From: Anaerolineaceae bacterium
GTDB lineage: Bacteria; Chloroflexota; Anaerolineae; Anaerolineales; Anaerolineaceae
Length of the DNA: 64,000 bases
Direction: 5' to 3'
NCBI GenBank assembly: GCA_016841525.1
Contig: JAENYZ010000005.1
Span: 1 to 64,000 of the forward strand
Part shown: positions 1 through 9,238 of the stretch, piece by piece
Layout of the letters: each line of letters begins with the position of its first letter
Position numbering within the stretch: position 1 is the first letter of the stretch
Notes under the pieces: model-generated
Databases searched by the model: none
What the model saw: the letters and a program-made list of their open reading frames with translations, nothing else
Told to the model about the DNA's origin: nothing
Program-made: the position numbers and the translations under genes

Positions 1-155
1 GTCCTCTTTCATTTTACTCATCCTTCATATACGCTAAACATACTAATGACGGATTTAGAGCTATGAGCTATCAACTATTGGCTAAACCTGTTACCTTCTA
101 AGCTCATTTATGATAAACTATAGCTCAATAAATTACAGGATTCGAAAAGGATATT

Positions 156-1946
156 ATGTGTGGGATTTTTGGCATTGTAACGAAGGATGAAGAGCCCCTG
201 GGGCAAATTTTGATCGACGCAGCAAAACGGCTGACCTACCGCGGCTATGACTCGGTTGGGGCTGCCACGATCAGCGGTGGGACGATCGATTTGCGCAAGG
301 ACACCGGCAAGGTTGAAGAGGTTGCGGAAAAGTACAAGTTCGCTGAGATGGTCGGTCAGCGCGGCATCACCCAGCTACGCTGGGCAACATTTGGCACGCC
401 CTCCCAGGTCAACGCACAACCCCACCTGGATTCGGACGGCGATATGGTCGGGGCACACAACGGGAACGTGGTCAACAATATAGAGCTGCGCCAGCAATTC
501 ATAGCAGAGGGCATGACCGTGCGTTCCGAGAACGACGGCGAGTCCTGCGTGCACGCGGTGGAGCGTTATATCGACCAGGGGATGGATTTCATCAGTGCCA
601 TTCAGCACGCTTATCATGACCTTGAAGGGGATTATGCCTTTGTGATCGGCAAAGTGAATGACAGCAAATTGTACGCGATCAAAAAGGGCTCCGGGCTTGT
701 CGTGGGCATCGGGAAGGACTTCACCTGCCTTTCATCGGACTTGCCTTCTATTCTGCCACTGACACGGGATATCATCCGCCTGGAGGATGGGGAAATCGTC
801 ACATTGTGGGCTGATAAGGTTGAACTGCATTCCGTGAATGACGGGAGCTTGATTGAACGTGCACCTGAAAGGATCACCGAGTCGATGGCAAGCGTCCAGA
901 AGGACGGCTACCCTCATTTCATGCTCAAGGAAATTCACGAACAGCCGCAGGTTGCCCAAGAATTATTACACCGCATGAAAGGTGACCAGGAAGAAATTGA
1001 CCAGATTTTGGAAACCATCAAAAACGCCCGCAACCTGTTCCTGGTTGGCTGCGGTACGAGCTACCACGCATGTTTGGCTGGTGCTGTTTATTTCTCGCAG
1101 CTTGCTGGAAAGGCAGCGATCCCGGTGCTGGCACCGCAATTCGAACCCCAGTACCTGAATGCCGTCGGCACAGGGGATGTTGGGATTTTTGTCAGCCAAT
1201 CGGGCGAGACCAAGGACGTGTTAAATGCGCTCCAGGCTAGCCAGAGCAAAGGCATGACCTGCCTGAGCATGGCGAATGTGATCGGCTCAACCCTCACCCA
1301 GAAAACGGAAGCGTGGCTGCCCCTGGTGTGCGGCTATGAGATCAGCGTTCCGGCAACAAAGACTTTCACCAACCAGGTGATCACATTCATGTACCTGGCA
1401 GCACAGCTCGGCGGGAATACAGATCTTGATTTTGACACCCTCCCGGACCTGATGGCAGAAACCATCGAAAGCGTTGACCCGGCCGTAAAAAGCCTGGTGC
1501 CGAAGATCAATCCCTGGGAAAATTCTTACATCCTGGGCTACGGGCTGACCTACCCCATGGCGCTGGAAGGTGCTTTGAAGCTGAAAGAGATTACCTATGC
1601 GCATTGCGAAGGGATGCTCTCCACAGAATTCAAGCACGGCCCGCTGTCCGCAGTGACTGAAGGTTTCCCAATCATCTTTGCTGCCGGTCCGGAAGATGTG
1701 CCCCTGATCATCAGCGGCATCAATGAAGTCACCTGCCGCGGCGGCGAAGCGATCGCCGTCGGGCAGGCAAATCCTGCCCTGGCAGCCAATGCTAATGATA
1801 TGGTGACCATCCCCAAGTCAAATCCGATCTTTGCATCACTGCTGTCCGTTTTACCGTTGCAGCTGCTTTCCTATCATATGGCAGTCGCACGCGGCTATGA
1901 CCCGGATTTTCCGCGGAATTTGAGTAAGACGCTCACGGTGGATTAA
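156..1946 (+). CDS. glmS: Glutamine--fructose-6-phosphate aminotransferase (isomerizing) / GlmS-like
   Basis: N-terminal MCGIFGIV with catalytic Cys, TYRGYDS, HNGN motif, two SIS domains (VGCGTSYHA, SQSGET), C-terminal DFPRNLSKTLTVD. Confidence 0.93.
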   Translation: MCGIFGIVTKDEEPLGQILIDAAKRLTYRGYDSVGAATISGGTIDLRKDTGKVEEVAEKYKFAEMVGQRGITQLRWATFGTPSQVNAQPHLDSDGDMVGAHNGNVVNNIELRQQFIAEGMTVRSENDGESCVHAVERYIDQGMDFISAIQHAYHDLEGDYAFVIGKVNDSKLYAIKKGSGLVVGIGKDFTCLSSDLPSILPLTRDIIRLEDGEIVTLWADKVELHSVNDGSLIERAPERITESMASVQKDGYPHFMLKEIHEQPQVAQELLHRMKGDQEEIDQILETIKNARNLFLVGCGTSYHACLAGAVYFSQLAGKAAIPVLAPQFEPQYLNAVGTGDVGIFVSQSGETKDVLNALQASQSKGMTCLSMANVIGSTLTQKTEAWLPLVCGYEISVPATKTFTNQVITFMYLAAQLGGNTDLDFDTLPDLMAETIESVDPAVKSLVPKINPWENSYILGYGLTYPMALEGALKLKEITYAHCEGMLSTEFKHGPLSAVTEGFPIIFAAGPEDVPLIISGINEVTCRGGEAIAVGQANPALAANANDMVTIPKSNPIFASLLSVLPLQLLSYHMAVARGYDPDFPRNLSKTLTVD

Positions 1947-1947
1947 G

Positions 1948-2073
1948 CTACCCTAAAGGGAAGGGGGTTCAGGTTAAATAATTAGAAAAATCAACCTACC
2001 CCCTGCCCCCTCCCTAAAGGGAAGGGGTTTTTAAAGTCCCTTCCTTTCAGGGAAGGGATTTAGGGTTAGGTTG
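1948..2073. repeat. GC-rich inverted-repeat cluster (REP/MITE-like), copy 1
   Basis: caacctaccccctgccccctccctaaagggaagggg followed by cccttcctttcagggaagggatttagggttaggttg (inverted arms), preceded by ccctaaagggaaggggg. Confidence 0.75.
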
Positions 2074-2123
2074 TATTTTTTGACAAAATTTACTCAACAA
2101 CCATTTAATCCAGGGTAAATTCA

Positions 2124-2507
2124 ATGTCTAACGATCACATCCTGACCAGACAGTTTGTCTCACAAGAACTTAAAGCGCGTGCAAAAGCAATGCGCAGTAA
2201 TATGACACCTGCAGAAAGTAAACTCTGGTATCATTTACGCCGAAATAATTTAGCAAACTTTCATTTTCGACGTCAACAAATCATTGGGTCTTATATCGTT
2301 GATTTTTATTGCCATTCAGCAAACCTGGTTGTGGAACTTGACGGCAGCGGACATCTGGATCAGGTGGCGTATGATCAAAAACGAGATGTTACTCTTCCTG
2401 GTCTTGGTTTAAGAGTGCTTCGTTTTTATAATTCAGATGTGATTGAAGATATAGACAAAGTTCTGGAAGTTATCCTGGAACATTGTCAAATGGATAATAA
2501 GAAATGA
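2124..2507 (+). CDS. DUF559 domain protein (Vsr/PD-(D/E)XK endonuclease-like)
   Basis: ARAKAMRSNMTPAESKLWYHLRR...FRRQQIIGSYIVDFYCHSANLVVELDGSGH...RVLRFYNSDVIEDIDKVLEVI is the typical DUF559 pattern. Confidence 0.9.
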   Translation: MSNDHILTRQFVSQELKARAKAMRSNMTPAESKLWYHLRRNNLANFHFRRQQIIGSYIVDFYCHSANLVVELDGSGHLDQVAYDQKRDVTLPGLGLRVLRFYNSDVIEDIDKVLEVILEHCQMDNKK

Positions 2508-2570
2508 ATAGTTTTTTTATAGACCTGAAAAACTTCTATCGAAAATGTCTATTTAAAAAATCAAGTAAAA

Positions 2571-2614
2571 ACCTACCCCCTGCCCCCTCCCTAAAAGGAA
2601 GTGGTTCTTAAAGA
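2571..2614. repeat. GC-rich REP/MITE-like repeat, copy 2
   Basis: acctaccccctgccccctccctaaaaggaagtggttcttaaag, near-identical to copy 1. Confidence 0.75.
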
Positions 2615-2690
2615 TTTATGTAAATGTTGATTTTTAGATGAAACGATCTGTAAAATATCGTCTTCAGTGGATCAAGAAATCGGCAATTAG

Positions 2691-2735
2691 AACATACTCC
2701 CTGCCCCCTCACTAAAGGGGATGGGGTTTGAAGTT
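2691..2735. repeat. GC-rich REP/MITE-like repeat, copy 3 (degenerate)
   Basis: acatactccctgccccctcactaaaggggatggggtttgaag, same core as copies 1 and 2. Confidence 0.7.
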
Positions 2736-2840
2736 TGCTGGACTAAGTGGAATAGAATAAAAATTCCAATTATCGCCGATAATCTAGTAAAATAAATGCG
2801 ATCTTGATATATGCACATCATTATCATCAATGATCTTGTG

Positions 2841-2920
2841 CAGGGGCGATCCCTTGTGGTCGCCTAAGAACACATTAAATTGAAAAATATTGGGCAGACA
2901 CAGAGGTCTGCCCCTACAAT
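2841..2920. repeat. Second intergenic repeat family: paired hairpins in inverted orientation
   Basis: caggggcgatcccttgtggtcgcct and gggcagacacagaggtctgcccctacaat; the second is an internal inverted repeat (gggcagac/gtctgccc) and the outer edges are complementary (aggggc/gcccct). Confidence 0.65.
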
Positions 2921-2958
2921 AAACCGCTTAATTTGAATTGAACATACCAGGAGTTCTT

Positions 2959-5694
2959 ATGGGTAAAAAACGCACAGGCGCGCAAATTCGGCAGGAATTT
3001 ATCGATTTTTTTATTGAGCACGGGCACACATTTGTCCCATCCTCCCCACTGGTTCCGGGCGGCGATTCGACCTTGTTATTCACCAACGCCGGGATGGTAC
3101 AGTTCAAAGATGTCTTTTTGGGCACTGACCAGCGCTCTTACACCCGGGCTGTCAACTCACAAAAATGCCTGCGCGTGTCCGGAAAACACAACGACCTTGA
3201 ACAGGTTGGGCGTGATAATACCCATCACACCTTTTTCGAGATGCTGGGCAACTGGTCCTTTGGTGATTATTACAAAAAAGAAGCCATCACATGGGCATGG
3301 CAGCTGCTGACTGAAGTTTGGGAGATGCCCAAAGACCAGCTGTGGGCAACCTATTTCAAAGATGAGTTGAATGAAATCCCAGAAGACAGGGAAGCAGCCG
3401 AAATCTGGCTGAGTCAGCCGGGGTTCAACCCCGATCACTTGCTGCCCTTCGGCAGAAAAGAGAACTTCTGGGAAATGGCGGACACCGGTCCATGCGGCCC
3501 GGACAGCGAAATTCATTTCGACCGCGGACCAGAGTTTTGCACAAACTCGGATGACCCCGACCATGTGTGCAAAGTCAACGGGGATTGCGGGCGCTTTTTA
3601 GAGTTTTGGAATAATGTTTTCATCCAATACAACCGGGTATCCCCCACAGAGATTTATCCTTTAGAGAAAAAACACATTGATACTGGCATGGGCTTTGAGC
3701 GTATTGTTTCCATCCTTCAAGATAAGGACTCAAACTACAAAACCGATTTGTTCATGCCTTTGATCAGGCGCGTCCAGGATTTAACGGGACATACCGATGA
3801 GGACCGTGAAGCCGACCTGACCCCCTACCGCGTGATTGCAGACCATGCACGTGCCACAAGCTTTTTAATTGCCGATGGTGTGGTGCCGGGTAATATCGGG
3901 CGGAATTACGTCTGCCGTATGCTTGTAAGGCGAGCAGCGCGGTTTGGTATGAAATTAGGCTTGAATAAACCCTTTATGGCAGAGATTGCCAAAGTCGTCA
4001 TTGAAGAATTTGGGACCTTCTACCCGGAACTCACACGCAATCAAAAAACCATCCTGGACAACCTGACCCGTGAAGAAGAGCAATTCCAAAGAACCGTCAA
4101 AGCAGGTTTGGAGCATCTGGATGAATTGCTGGGAGCATTAAAAGATGAAGGAAAAGACATTTTAGAGGGCGAAAAAGCCTTCGACCTGTATGCCACCCTC
4201 GGACTTCCCCTGGAAATCACCCGGGATATCGCCCAAGAGCAGGGTCTTGAGGTTGACACCGTCGGATTCCAGAAGGCAATGGAAGAGCATCGTTTAGCCT
4301 CAGGCGCAGGAAAAGCCTTTGGCGAGATGGGCGGTGGGGACGTGGATGTGTTCACAAATATCTTTGAATCATTACTGGATACCGGGAAACTGGACAAGAC
4401 GGGTGTTGAGTACAACCCCTATCAACCCATTACAGAACCCCTTGAGGTATTAGCACTGATCAAAGACGGTCAGCCTGTGGAAAAGGTGGCGCAGGGAGAC
4501 GCAGTGCAGGTGCTGCTTCCCAAAACCTGGTTTTATGTTGAAGCGGGTGGACAGGTCTCAGATACCGGCCAGATCATCAGTGCAAAGAGTGATGGTTGGG
4601 TCATCCAGATCACGGACATGCGCAAACCTGCGGCCGGCGTGATCGTACACCAGGGCCTGGTGGTCAAAGGCCAGCCAAAGATCGGTGATCTTTCACTGGC
4701 ACAGGTGGATGTGGGCCGGCGCGTTCAAATCCAGCGCAACCACACTGCCACGCACTTATTGCATGCCGCACTGCACCAAGTTCTCGGCGACCATGCACGC
4801 CAGGCGGGGTCACTGGTTGCCCCCGACCGACTGCGCTTTGACTTCACCCATCCACAGCCGATGACCCGGGAAGAAATTCTGGCAGTTGAAGCTCACGTCA
4901 ACCAAGCCATCCTTGCTGACTATGAACTGAACATCACCCAAAAGCCCTTGCAAGAAGCAATTGAAGAAGGTGCCATGGCATTGTTTGGCGAGAAATACGA
5001 GTCTGTGGTCCGCACGATCACCATTGGCGATGATGAAAAATTATCCTATGAATTGTGCGGCGGCACCCACGTGGATGAGACCGGGGATATCGGCTTGTTT
5101 CTGGTCACTTATGAAAGCAGCATCGCTGCAGGTATTCGCCGCATTGAAGGGGTGACCGGTTGGCGCGCCTACCAGCTTGCAAGGGAACGCATGAATACCC
5201 TGGATGAAATCAACCACTTCCTGGGGACATCCCCCACGGAAGCCTTACCAAAGATCAAAAATCTATCCAATTCACTGAGTGATGCCCAGAAGGAAATCGA
5301 AACCCTGAAGGTCCAGCACGTCGCCAGCGCCTTTAACGAAAAGCTTGCTGACACAGAAGAAGTTGAAGGCATCCCGGTCATGCTGACCATTTTGCCCGGC
5401 GCAAGTATGGAAGCACTGAGAGAAATGGCAGACAAATTCAGGCAGCATTATCAATCTGGCGTTGCTTTACTGGCGTCAGAGCAAGGCGGCAAACCGATCC
5501 TGATTGCAGCGGTCACAGACGATCTCGTCAAACGGGGTTTACACGCCGGAAAACTCGTTGGCAGTGTCGCCAAAATCGTCGGTGGCGGCGGCGGCGGGCG
5601 CCCAACACTGGCACAGGCTGGCGGGAAGGACCCATCCAAACTTTCTGAGGCTTTGGACAGCGTTCGCGTTTACATTCGAGAAAACCTCAAATAA
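2959..5694 (+). CDS. alaS: Alanyl-tRNA synthetase
   Basis: RQEFIDFFIEHGHTFVPSSPLVP, NAGMVQFKDVFLG, ELCGGTHVDETGDIG; Gly-rich C-terminus GGGGGGRPTLAQAGG. ATG at 2959 preferred over ORF start 2938. Confidence 0.97.
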   Translation: MGKKRTGAQIRQEFIDFFIEHGHTFVPSSPLVPGGDSTLLFTNAGMVQFKDVFLGTDQRSYTRAVNSQKCLRVSGKHNDLEQVGRDNTHHTFFEMLGNWSFGDYYKKEAITWAWQLLTEVWEMPKDQLWATYFKDELNEIPEDREAAEIWLSQPGFNPDHLLPFGRKENFWEMADTGPCGPDSEIHFDRGPEFCTNSDDPDHVCKVNGDCGRFLEFWNNVFIQYNRVSPTEIYPLEKKHIDTGMGFERIVSILQDKDSNYKTDLFMPLIRRVQDLTGHTDEDREADLTPYRVIADHARATSFLIADGVVPGNIGRNYVCRMLVRRAARFGMKLGLNKPFMAEIAKVVIEEFGTFYPELTRNQKTILDNLTREEEQFQRTVKAGLEHLDELLGALKDEGKDILEGEKAFDLYATLGLPLEITRDIAQEQGLEVDTVGFQKAMEEHRLASGAGKAFGEMGGGDVDVFTNIFESLLDTGKLDKTGVEYNPYQPITEPLEVLALIKDGQPVEKVAQGDAVQVLLPKTWFYVEAGGQVSDTGQIISAKSDGWVIQITDMRKPAAGVIVHQGLVVKGQPKIGDLSLAQVDVGRRVQIQRNHTATHLLHAALHQVLGDHARQAGSLVAPDRLRFDFTHPQPMTREEILAVEAHVNQAILADYELNITQKPLQEAIEEGAMALFGEKYESVVRTITIGDDEKLSYELCGGTHVDETGDIGLFLVTYESSIAAGIRRIEGVTGWRAYQLARERMNTLDEINHFLGTSPTEALPKIKNLSNSLSDAQKEIETLKVQHVASAFNEKLADTEEVEGIPVMLTILPGASMEALREMADKFRQHYQSGVALLASEQGGKPILIAAVTDDLVKRGLHAGKLVGSVAKIVGGGGGGRPTLAQAGGKDPSKLSEALDSVRVYIRENLK

Positions 5695-5717
5695 ACACCA
5701 AAACAAGAAACGATTTT

Positions 5718-8288
5718 ATGGCTAACATCACACCGCTCAGGCAGCAGTACCTCGATATCAAAAAACAGCATCCCGATGCGATCGTCTTCTTCAGATTGGG
5801 TGATTTTTACGAGACCTTTGATGAAGATGCAAAGATCACCTCGCGAGAGCTGGATATCGTGCTGACCTCTCGACCCGTGTCAAAGGGTGTGCGGGTACCA
5901 ATGGCGGGCATCCCCCACCACGCTGCTGAGAATTATCTCTCCCGGTTGATTGATAAGGGCTATCACGTGGCGATTTGCGAACAGGTCGCAGACGAGCCCG
6001 AAAACGGGCTTGTGCCGCGAGAGGTCGTGCGCGTGGTCACACCCGGCACAGTGGTGGAACCAGGCTTGCTGCGCCAACAACAAAACAATTACCTGGCAAC
6101 CGCTTTTTACCAGGACAATCGTGCTGGCATCGCCTATGTGGATATCTCCACCGGGGAATTTGCAGCCACTGAAATTGCTGGCAAAGATATTTTGAACCAG
6201 ATTCGCTCAGAATTTTACCGCTTAAACCCAAAAGAAATCCTTTGGCCTGAGTCCCTGCCACAACCCGACAATTTACCCGGCTATCTTTCAAGCTATGAAA
6301 GCTGGCACTATGAATTGGGCAGGTGTACCGACCTGCTTGAAGAGCATTTCGCCGTTGCCACACTGGATGGCTTTGGTTTGCGGGGAAAGCCAATGGCTGT
6401 GCGCACTGCAGGTGCGATCCTGGCATACTTAGAAGACACCCAGCGCCAATCACTGAAGCTGCTCAATGACCTGAGCACCTACACCCTGGATGAGTTCATG
6501 GTGCTGGATGCAGAAACGAGGCGCAACCTCGAACTGACCGAGACCATTCGCACCGGCAAAACCCAGGGATCATTGTTAAGCATCCTGGATGAAACCCAAA
6601 CACCCATGGGCGGGCGTTTGCTGCGGCAGTGGGTCAGCAAACCCCTGCTGAATGTTGAACAAATTTGCAAGCGATTGGACGCCGTTGAATATTTTTTCAA
6701 AAATGGACTGATCCGAGCCGAAGTGATGGAAACGCTCAAGGATATCGACGATCTTGAACGGCTGACGAACCGGGTGCTTTCCGGTCATGCCATTCCAAGG
6801 GATCTGGTAGCAATGCGGGAAAATTTGGGGCGCATGCCCGCTCTAAAAGAAATCTTCCCCAAAGACGTGAAAGGCATTACAGACACAGTAAACAGGATCC
6901 ATTTATGCAAGGACCAGTTCGCATTATTAAATGCCGCCATTCAAGACGACCCGCCGGCAACACTGGCGAACATCGGGATCATCCGGAAAGGATTTTCGGC
7001 AGAACTGGACAATGTGCTAGATTCCTCCAAACATGCCCGGGAATGGATTGCCAAACTCGAAAAAACCGAAAAAGAACGCACCGGTATTAAGTTCTTAAAG
7101 GTTGGCTTTAATAAGGTTTACGGTTACTACATTGAGGTCACCAAAGCAAATACCGACCTGGTACCTGAAGAATATATCCGCAAGCAGACCCTGGTGAATG
7201 CCGAGCGCTACATCACCCCTGAGTTGAAGGAATACGAAACACTGGTCCTGAACGCAGAGGAGCAAATTCATGAAATTGAATTGCGCGTTTTTTCCCGGGT
7301 TTGCGAGGAATTAGCGCAAGGAGCAAAAGATTTGCTGGAAACAGCGCGGGGTATTGCCGAATTGGATGCTTATGTTTCCCTGGCTGAAACAGCTGCCCTG
7401 AACGGTTATCAACGTCCGGAAGTGGTAGAAGAAAAATGCCTTGAAATTGAGGATGGGCGCCACCCAGTTGTGGAAAAACTTCGAACCTCAGAGCGCTTTG
7501 TGCCAAATGATGGCATCATGGATGAGGGAGAGATTATTCGGATCATCACCGGTCCAAATATGAGCGGTAAATCAACATTTTTACGCCAGGTTGCCCTGAT
7601 TGTGTTAATGGCACAGATGGGTTCCTTTGTGCCGGCAAAATCGGCAAAAATTGGCCTGGTGGACCGCATTTTCACCCGGATTGGTGCCCAGGACGAAATT
7701 CACGCCGGGCAATCCACCTTCATGGTTGAGATGATCGAAGCCGCCAATATTTTGCACCACGCCACTGAACGCAGCCTGCTGATACTGGATGAGATTGGGC
7801 GCGGTACGAGCACTTATGACGGCGTCTCCATTGCCTGGGCAATGGTTGAATTCATTCACAGCCATCCAGATTTAAAAGCCTACACCCTATTTGCGACCCA
7901 CTATCATGAACTGACCCAGTTAGAAGCGCTTTTTCCTGGTGTGCGGAATTATAACGTGGCGGTATCAGAGTCCGATGGCAGCGTTGTGTTCCTGCACAAA
8001 ATTATCCCGGGTGCATCGGACCGCTCTTATGGCATTCATGTGGCGCAAATTGCTGGCTTGCCCAAACCCGTTATCCAGCGCGCCAATGAGATTTTGCAGC
8101 AATTAGAAACCACATCGGGTACAACCAAAGTGCGGCAGGAATCCACTCAGAAACAGCTGACCCTTTTCCCTGAAAACAATCCTCTGGTGAAATCTTTTAA
8201 AGAACTCGATATCAACAGCTTGACACCAATCGAAGCATTGAACCTGCTCTACGATTGGAAGCAGCGCTATTTCTCTGATGGGGAATAA
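5718..8288 (+). CDS. mutS: DNA mismatch repair protein MutS
   Basis: QQYLDIKKQHPDAIVFFRLGDFYETF mismatch motif, Walker A TGPNMSGKST, LLILDEIGRGTSTYDG. Confidence 0.97.
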   Translation: MANITPLRQQYLDIKKQHPDAIVFFRLGDFYETFDEDAKITSRELDIVLTSRPVSKGVRVPMAGIPHHAAENYLSRLIDKGYHVAICEQVADEPENGLVPREVVRVVTPGTVVEPGLLRQQQNNYLATAFYQDNRAGIAYVDISTGEFAATEIAGKDILNQIRSEFYRLNPKEILWPESLPQPDNLPGYLSSYESWHYELGRCTDLLEEHFAVATLDGFGLRGKPMAVRTAGAILAYLEDTQRQSLKLLNDLSTYTLDEFMVLDAETRRNLELTETIRTGKTQGSLLSILDETQTPMGGRLLRQWVSKPLLNVEQICKRLDAVEYFFKNGLIRAEVMETLKDIDDLERLTNRVLSGHAIPRDLVAMRENLGRMPALKEIFPKDVKGITDTVNRIHLCKDQFALLNAAIQDDPPATLANIGIIRKGFSAELDNVLDSSKHAREWIAKLEKTEKERTGIKFLKVGFNKVYGYYIEVTKANTDLVPEEYIRKQTLVNAERYITPELKEYETLVLNAEEQIHEIELRVFSRVCEELAQGAKDLLETARGIAELDAYVSLAETAALNGYQRPEVVEEKCLEIEDGRHPVVEKLRTSERFVPNDGIMDEGEIIRIITGPNMSGKSTFLRQVALIVLMAQMGSFVPAKSAKIGLVDRIFTRIGAQDEIHAGQSTFMVEMIEAANILHHATERSLLILDEIGRGTSTYDGVSIAWAMVEFIHSHPDLKAYTLFATHYHELTQLEALFPGVRNYNVAVSESDGSVVFLHKIIPGASDRSYGIHVAQIAGLPKPVIQRANEILQQLETTSGTTKVRQESTQKQLTLFPENNPLVKSFKELDINSLTPIEALNLLYDWKQRYFSDGE

Positions 8289-8469
8289 AAGAATAAATTA
8301 AACTTCCTGATCTTATAGGTTATAGCTGTAAAAACCATTCCATCATTGCAAACATGTGACTGTGCAGCTTCCTGCAAGAAACCAATATCTCTTTAGAATA
8401 ATTCAAAGGTTTAATAATTTTGGTTTTCTTTCGTGTTGAGGTAAATATTAATTATCAAAAAGAAAGGAA

Positions 8470-8817
8470 ATGGAAATGACAGAGTTAATTCAGCAAAAAT
8501 GCGTACCTTGCGAAAGTGACATCCCACCAATGAAAAAAGATGAAATTGCAGAATTTCTAAAAGAGGTTCCTGAATGGAAGATAGTTAAAAAAGACGGTGT
8601 CAAACACCTCAAACGGAAATTTAAATTCGACGATTTTGCAGAAGCACTTGCGTTCACGAATAAGGTCGGAGAAATTGCAGAAGAGGAAGGTCATCACCCT
8701 GTTATAAAACTAACGTGGGGGCGTGTGACCGTCGAATGGTGGACCCATAACATTGAAGGTCTGCATAAAAACGACTTTATCATGGCTGCCAAGACCAGTG
8801 AGATTTTTAAAGACTAA
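8470..8817 (+). CDS. 4a-hydroxytetrahydrobiopterin dehydratase (pterin carbinolamine dehydratase)
   Basis: KHLKRKFKFDDFAEALAFTNKVGEIAEEEGHHPVIKLTWGRVTVEWWTHNIEGLHKNDF. Confidence 0.92.
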   Translation: MEMTELIQQKCVPCESDIPPMKKDEIAEFLKEVPEWKIVKKDGVKHLKRKFKFDDFAEALAFTNKVGEIAEEEGHHPVIKLTWGRVTVEWWTHNIEGLHKNDFIMAAKTSEIFKD

Positions 8818-8960
8818 CTTTACGCATTAAAATTTTTCTGCGTCAGTCATTTGAATATACTTGTATTTAAGCATTGTGGTGCTAAAATTTTTCTGGTAAC
8901 ATAATAAAATCAGTTTATTCAGAAAATAATCATCTTGAAAATAATTAAAAGGAGTTGACG

Positions 8961-9149
8961 ATGACTGAAGAAAATAAAACAAAGAAAAAATCCCATGTCG
9001 GCATGGGAATTGTGTACGGTTTCATCATTGGTGCCGCTCTAGGTTTTGCTGTAGATAATTTTGCTTTATGGGCAGGCATTGGGATGTCCCTTGGCATTGT
9101 TATCGGAGCGGTTTTGGACATGAACCAAAACAAGGACAAAACGAGTTAA
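8961..9149 (+). CDS. Small glycine-rich membrane protein
   Basis: ATG at 8961 with ggag upstream; two hydrophobic segments with GxxxG-like spacing. Confidence 0.6.
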   Translation: MTEENKTKKKSHVGMGIVYGFIIGAALGFAVDNFALWAGIGMSLGIVIGAVLDMNQNKDKTS

Positions 9150-9205
9150 TTAATCCAGAAATTCAATTTTCAGAACCTAGATAAAAATCAATTAAAAAAA
9201 GAAGT

Positions 9206-9235
9206 ATGACTGCAGCGGATAGCCGCTGCAGTCAT
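9206..9235 (-). terminator. Rho-independent terminator between convergent genes
   Basis: tgactgcagcgg-atag-ccgctgcagtca perfect stem; A-run on + at 9194-9200 gives a U tract for the minus-strand gene. Confidence 0.85.
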
Positions 9236-9238
9236 TGT

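Noticed and set aside
1287-1637. Antisense ORFs inside glmS, alaS and mutS (e.g. 1287-1637, 4041-4415, 6037-6453)
   Set aside because: Opposite-strand shadows of highly conserved genes with no recognisable domains
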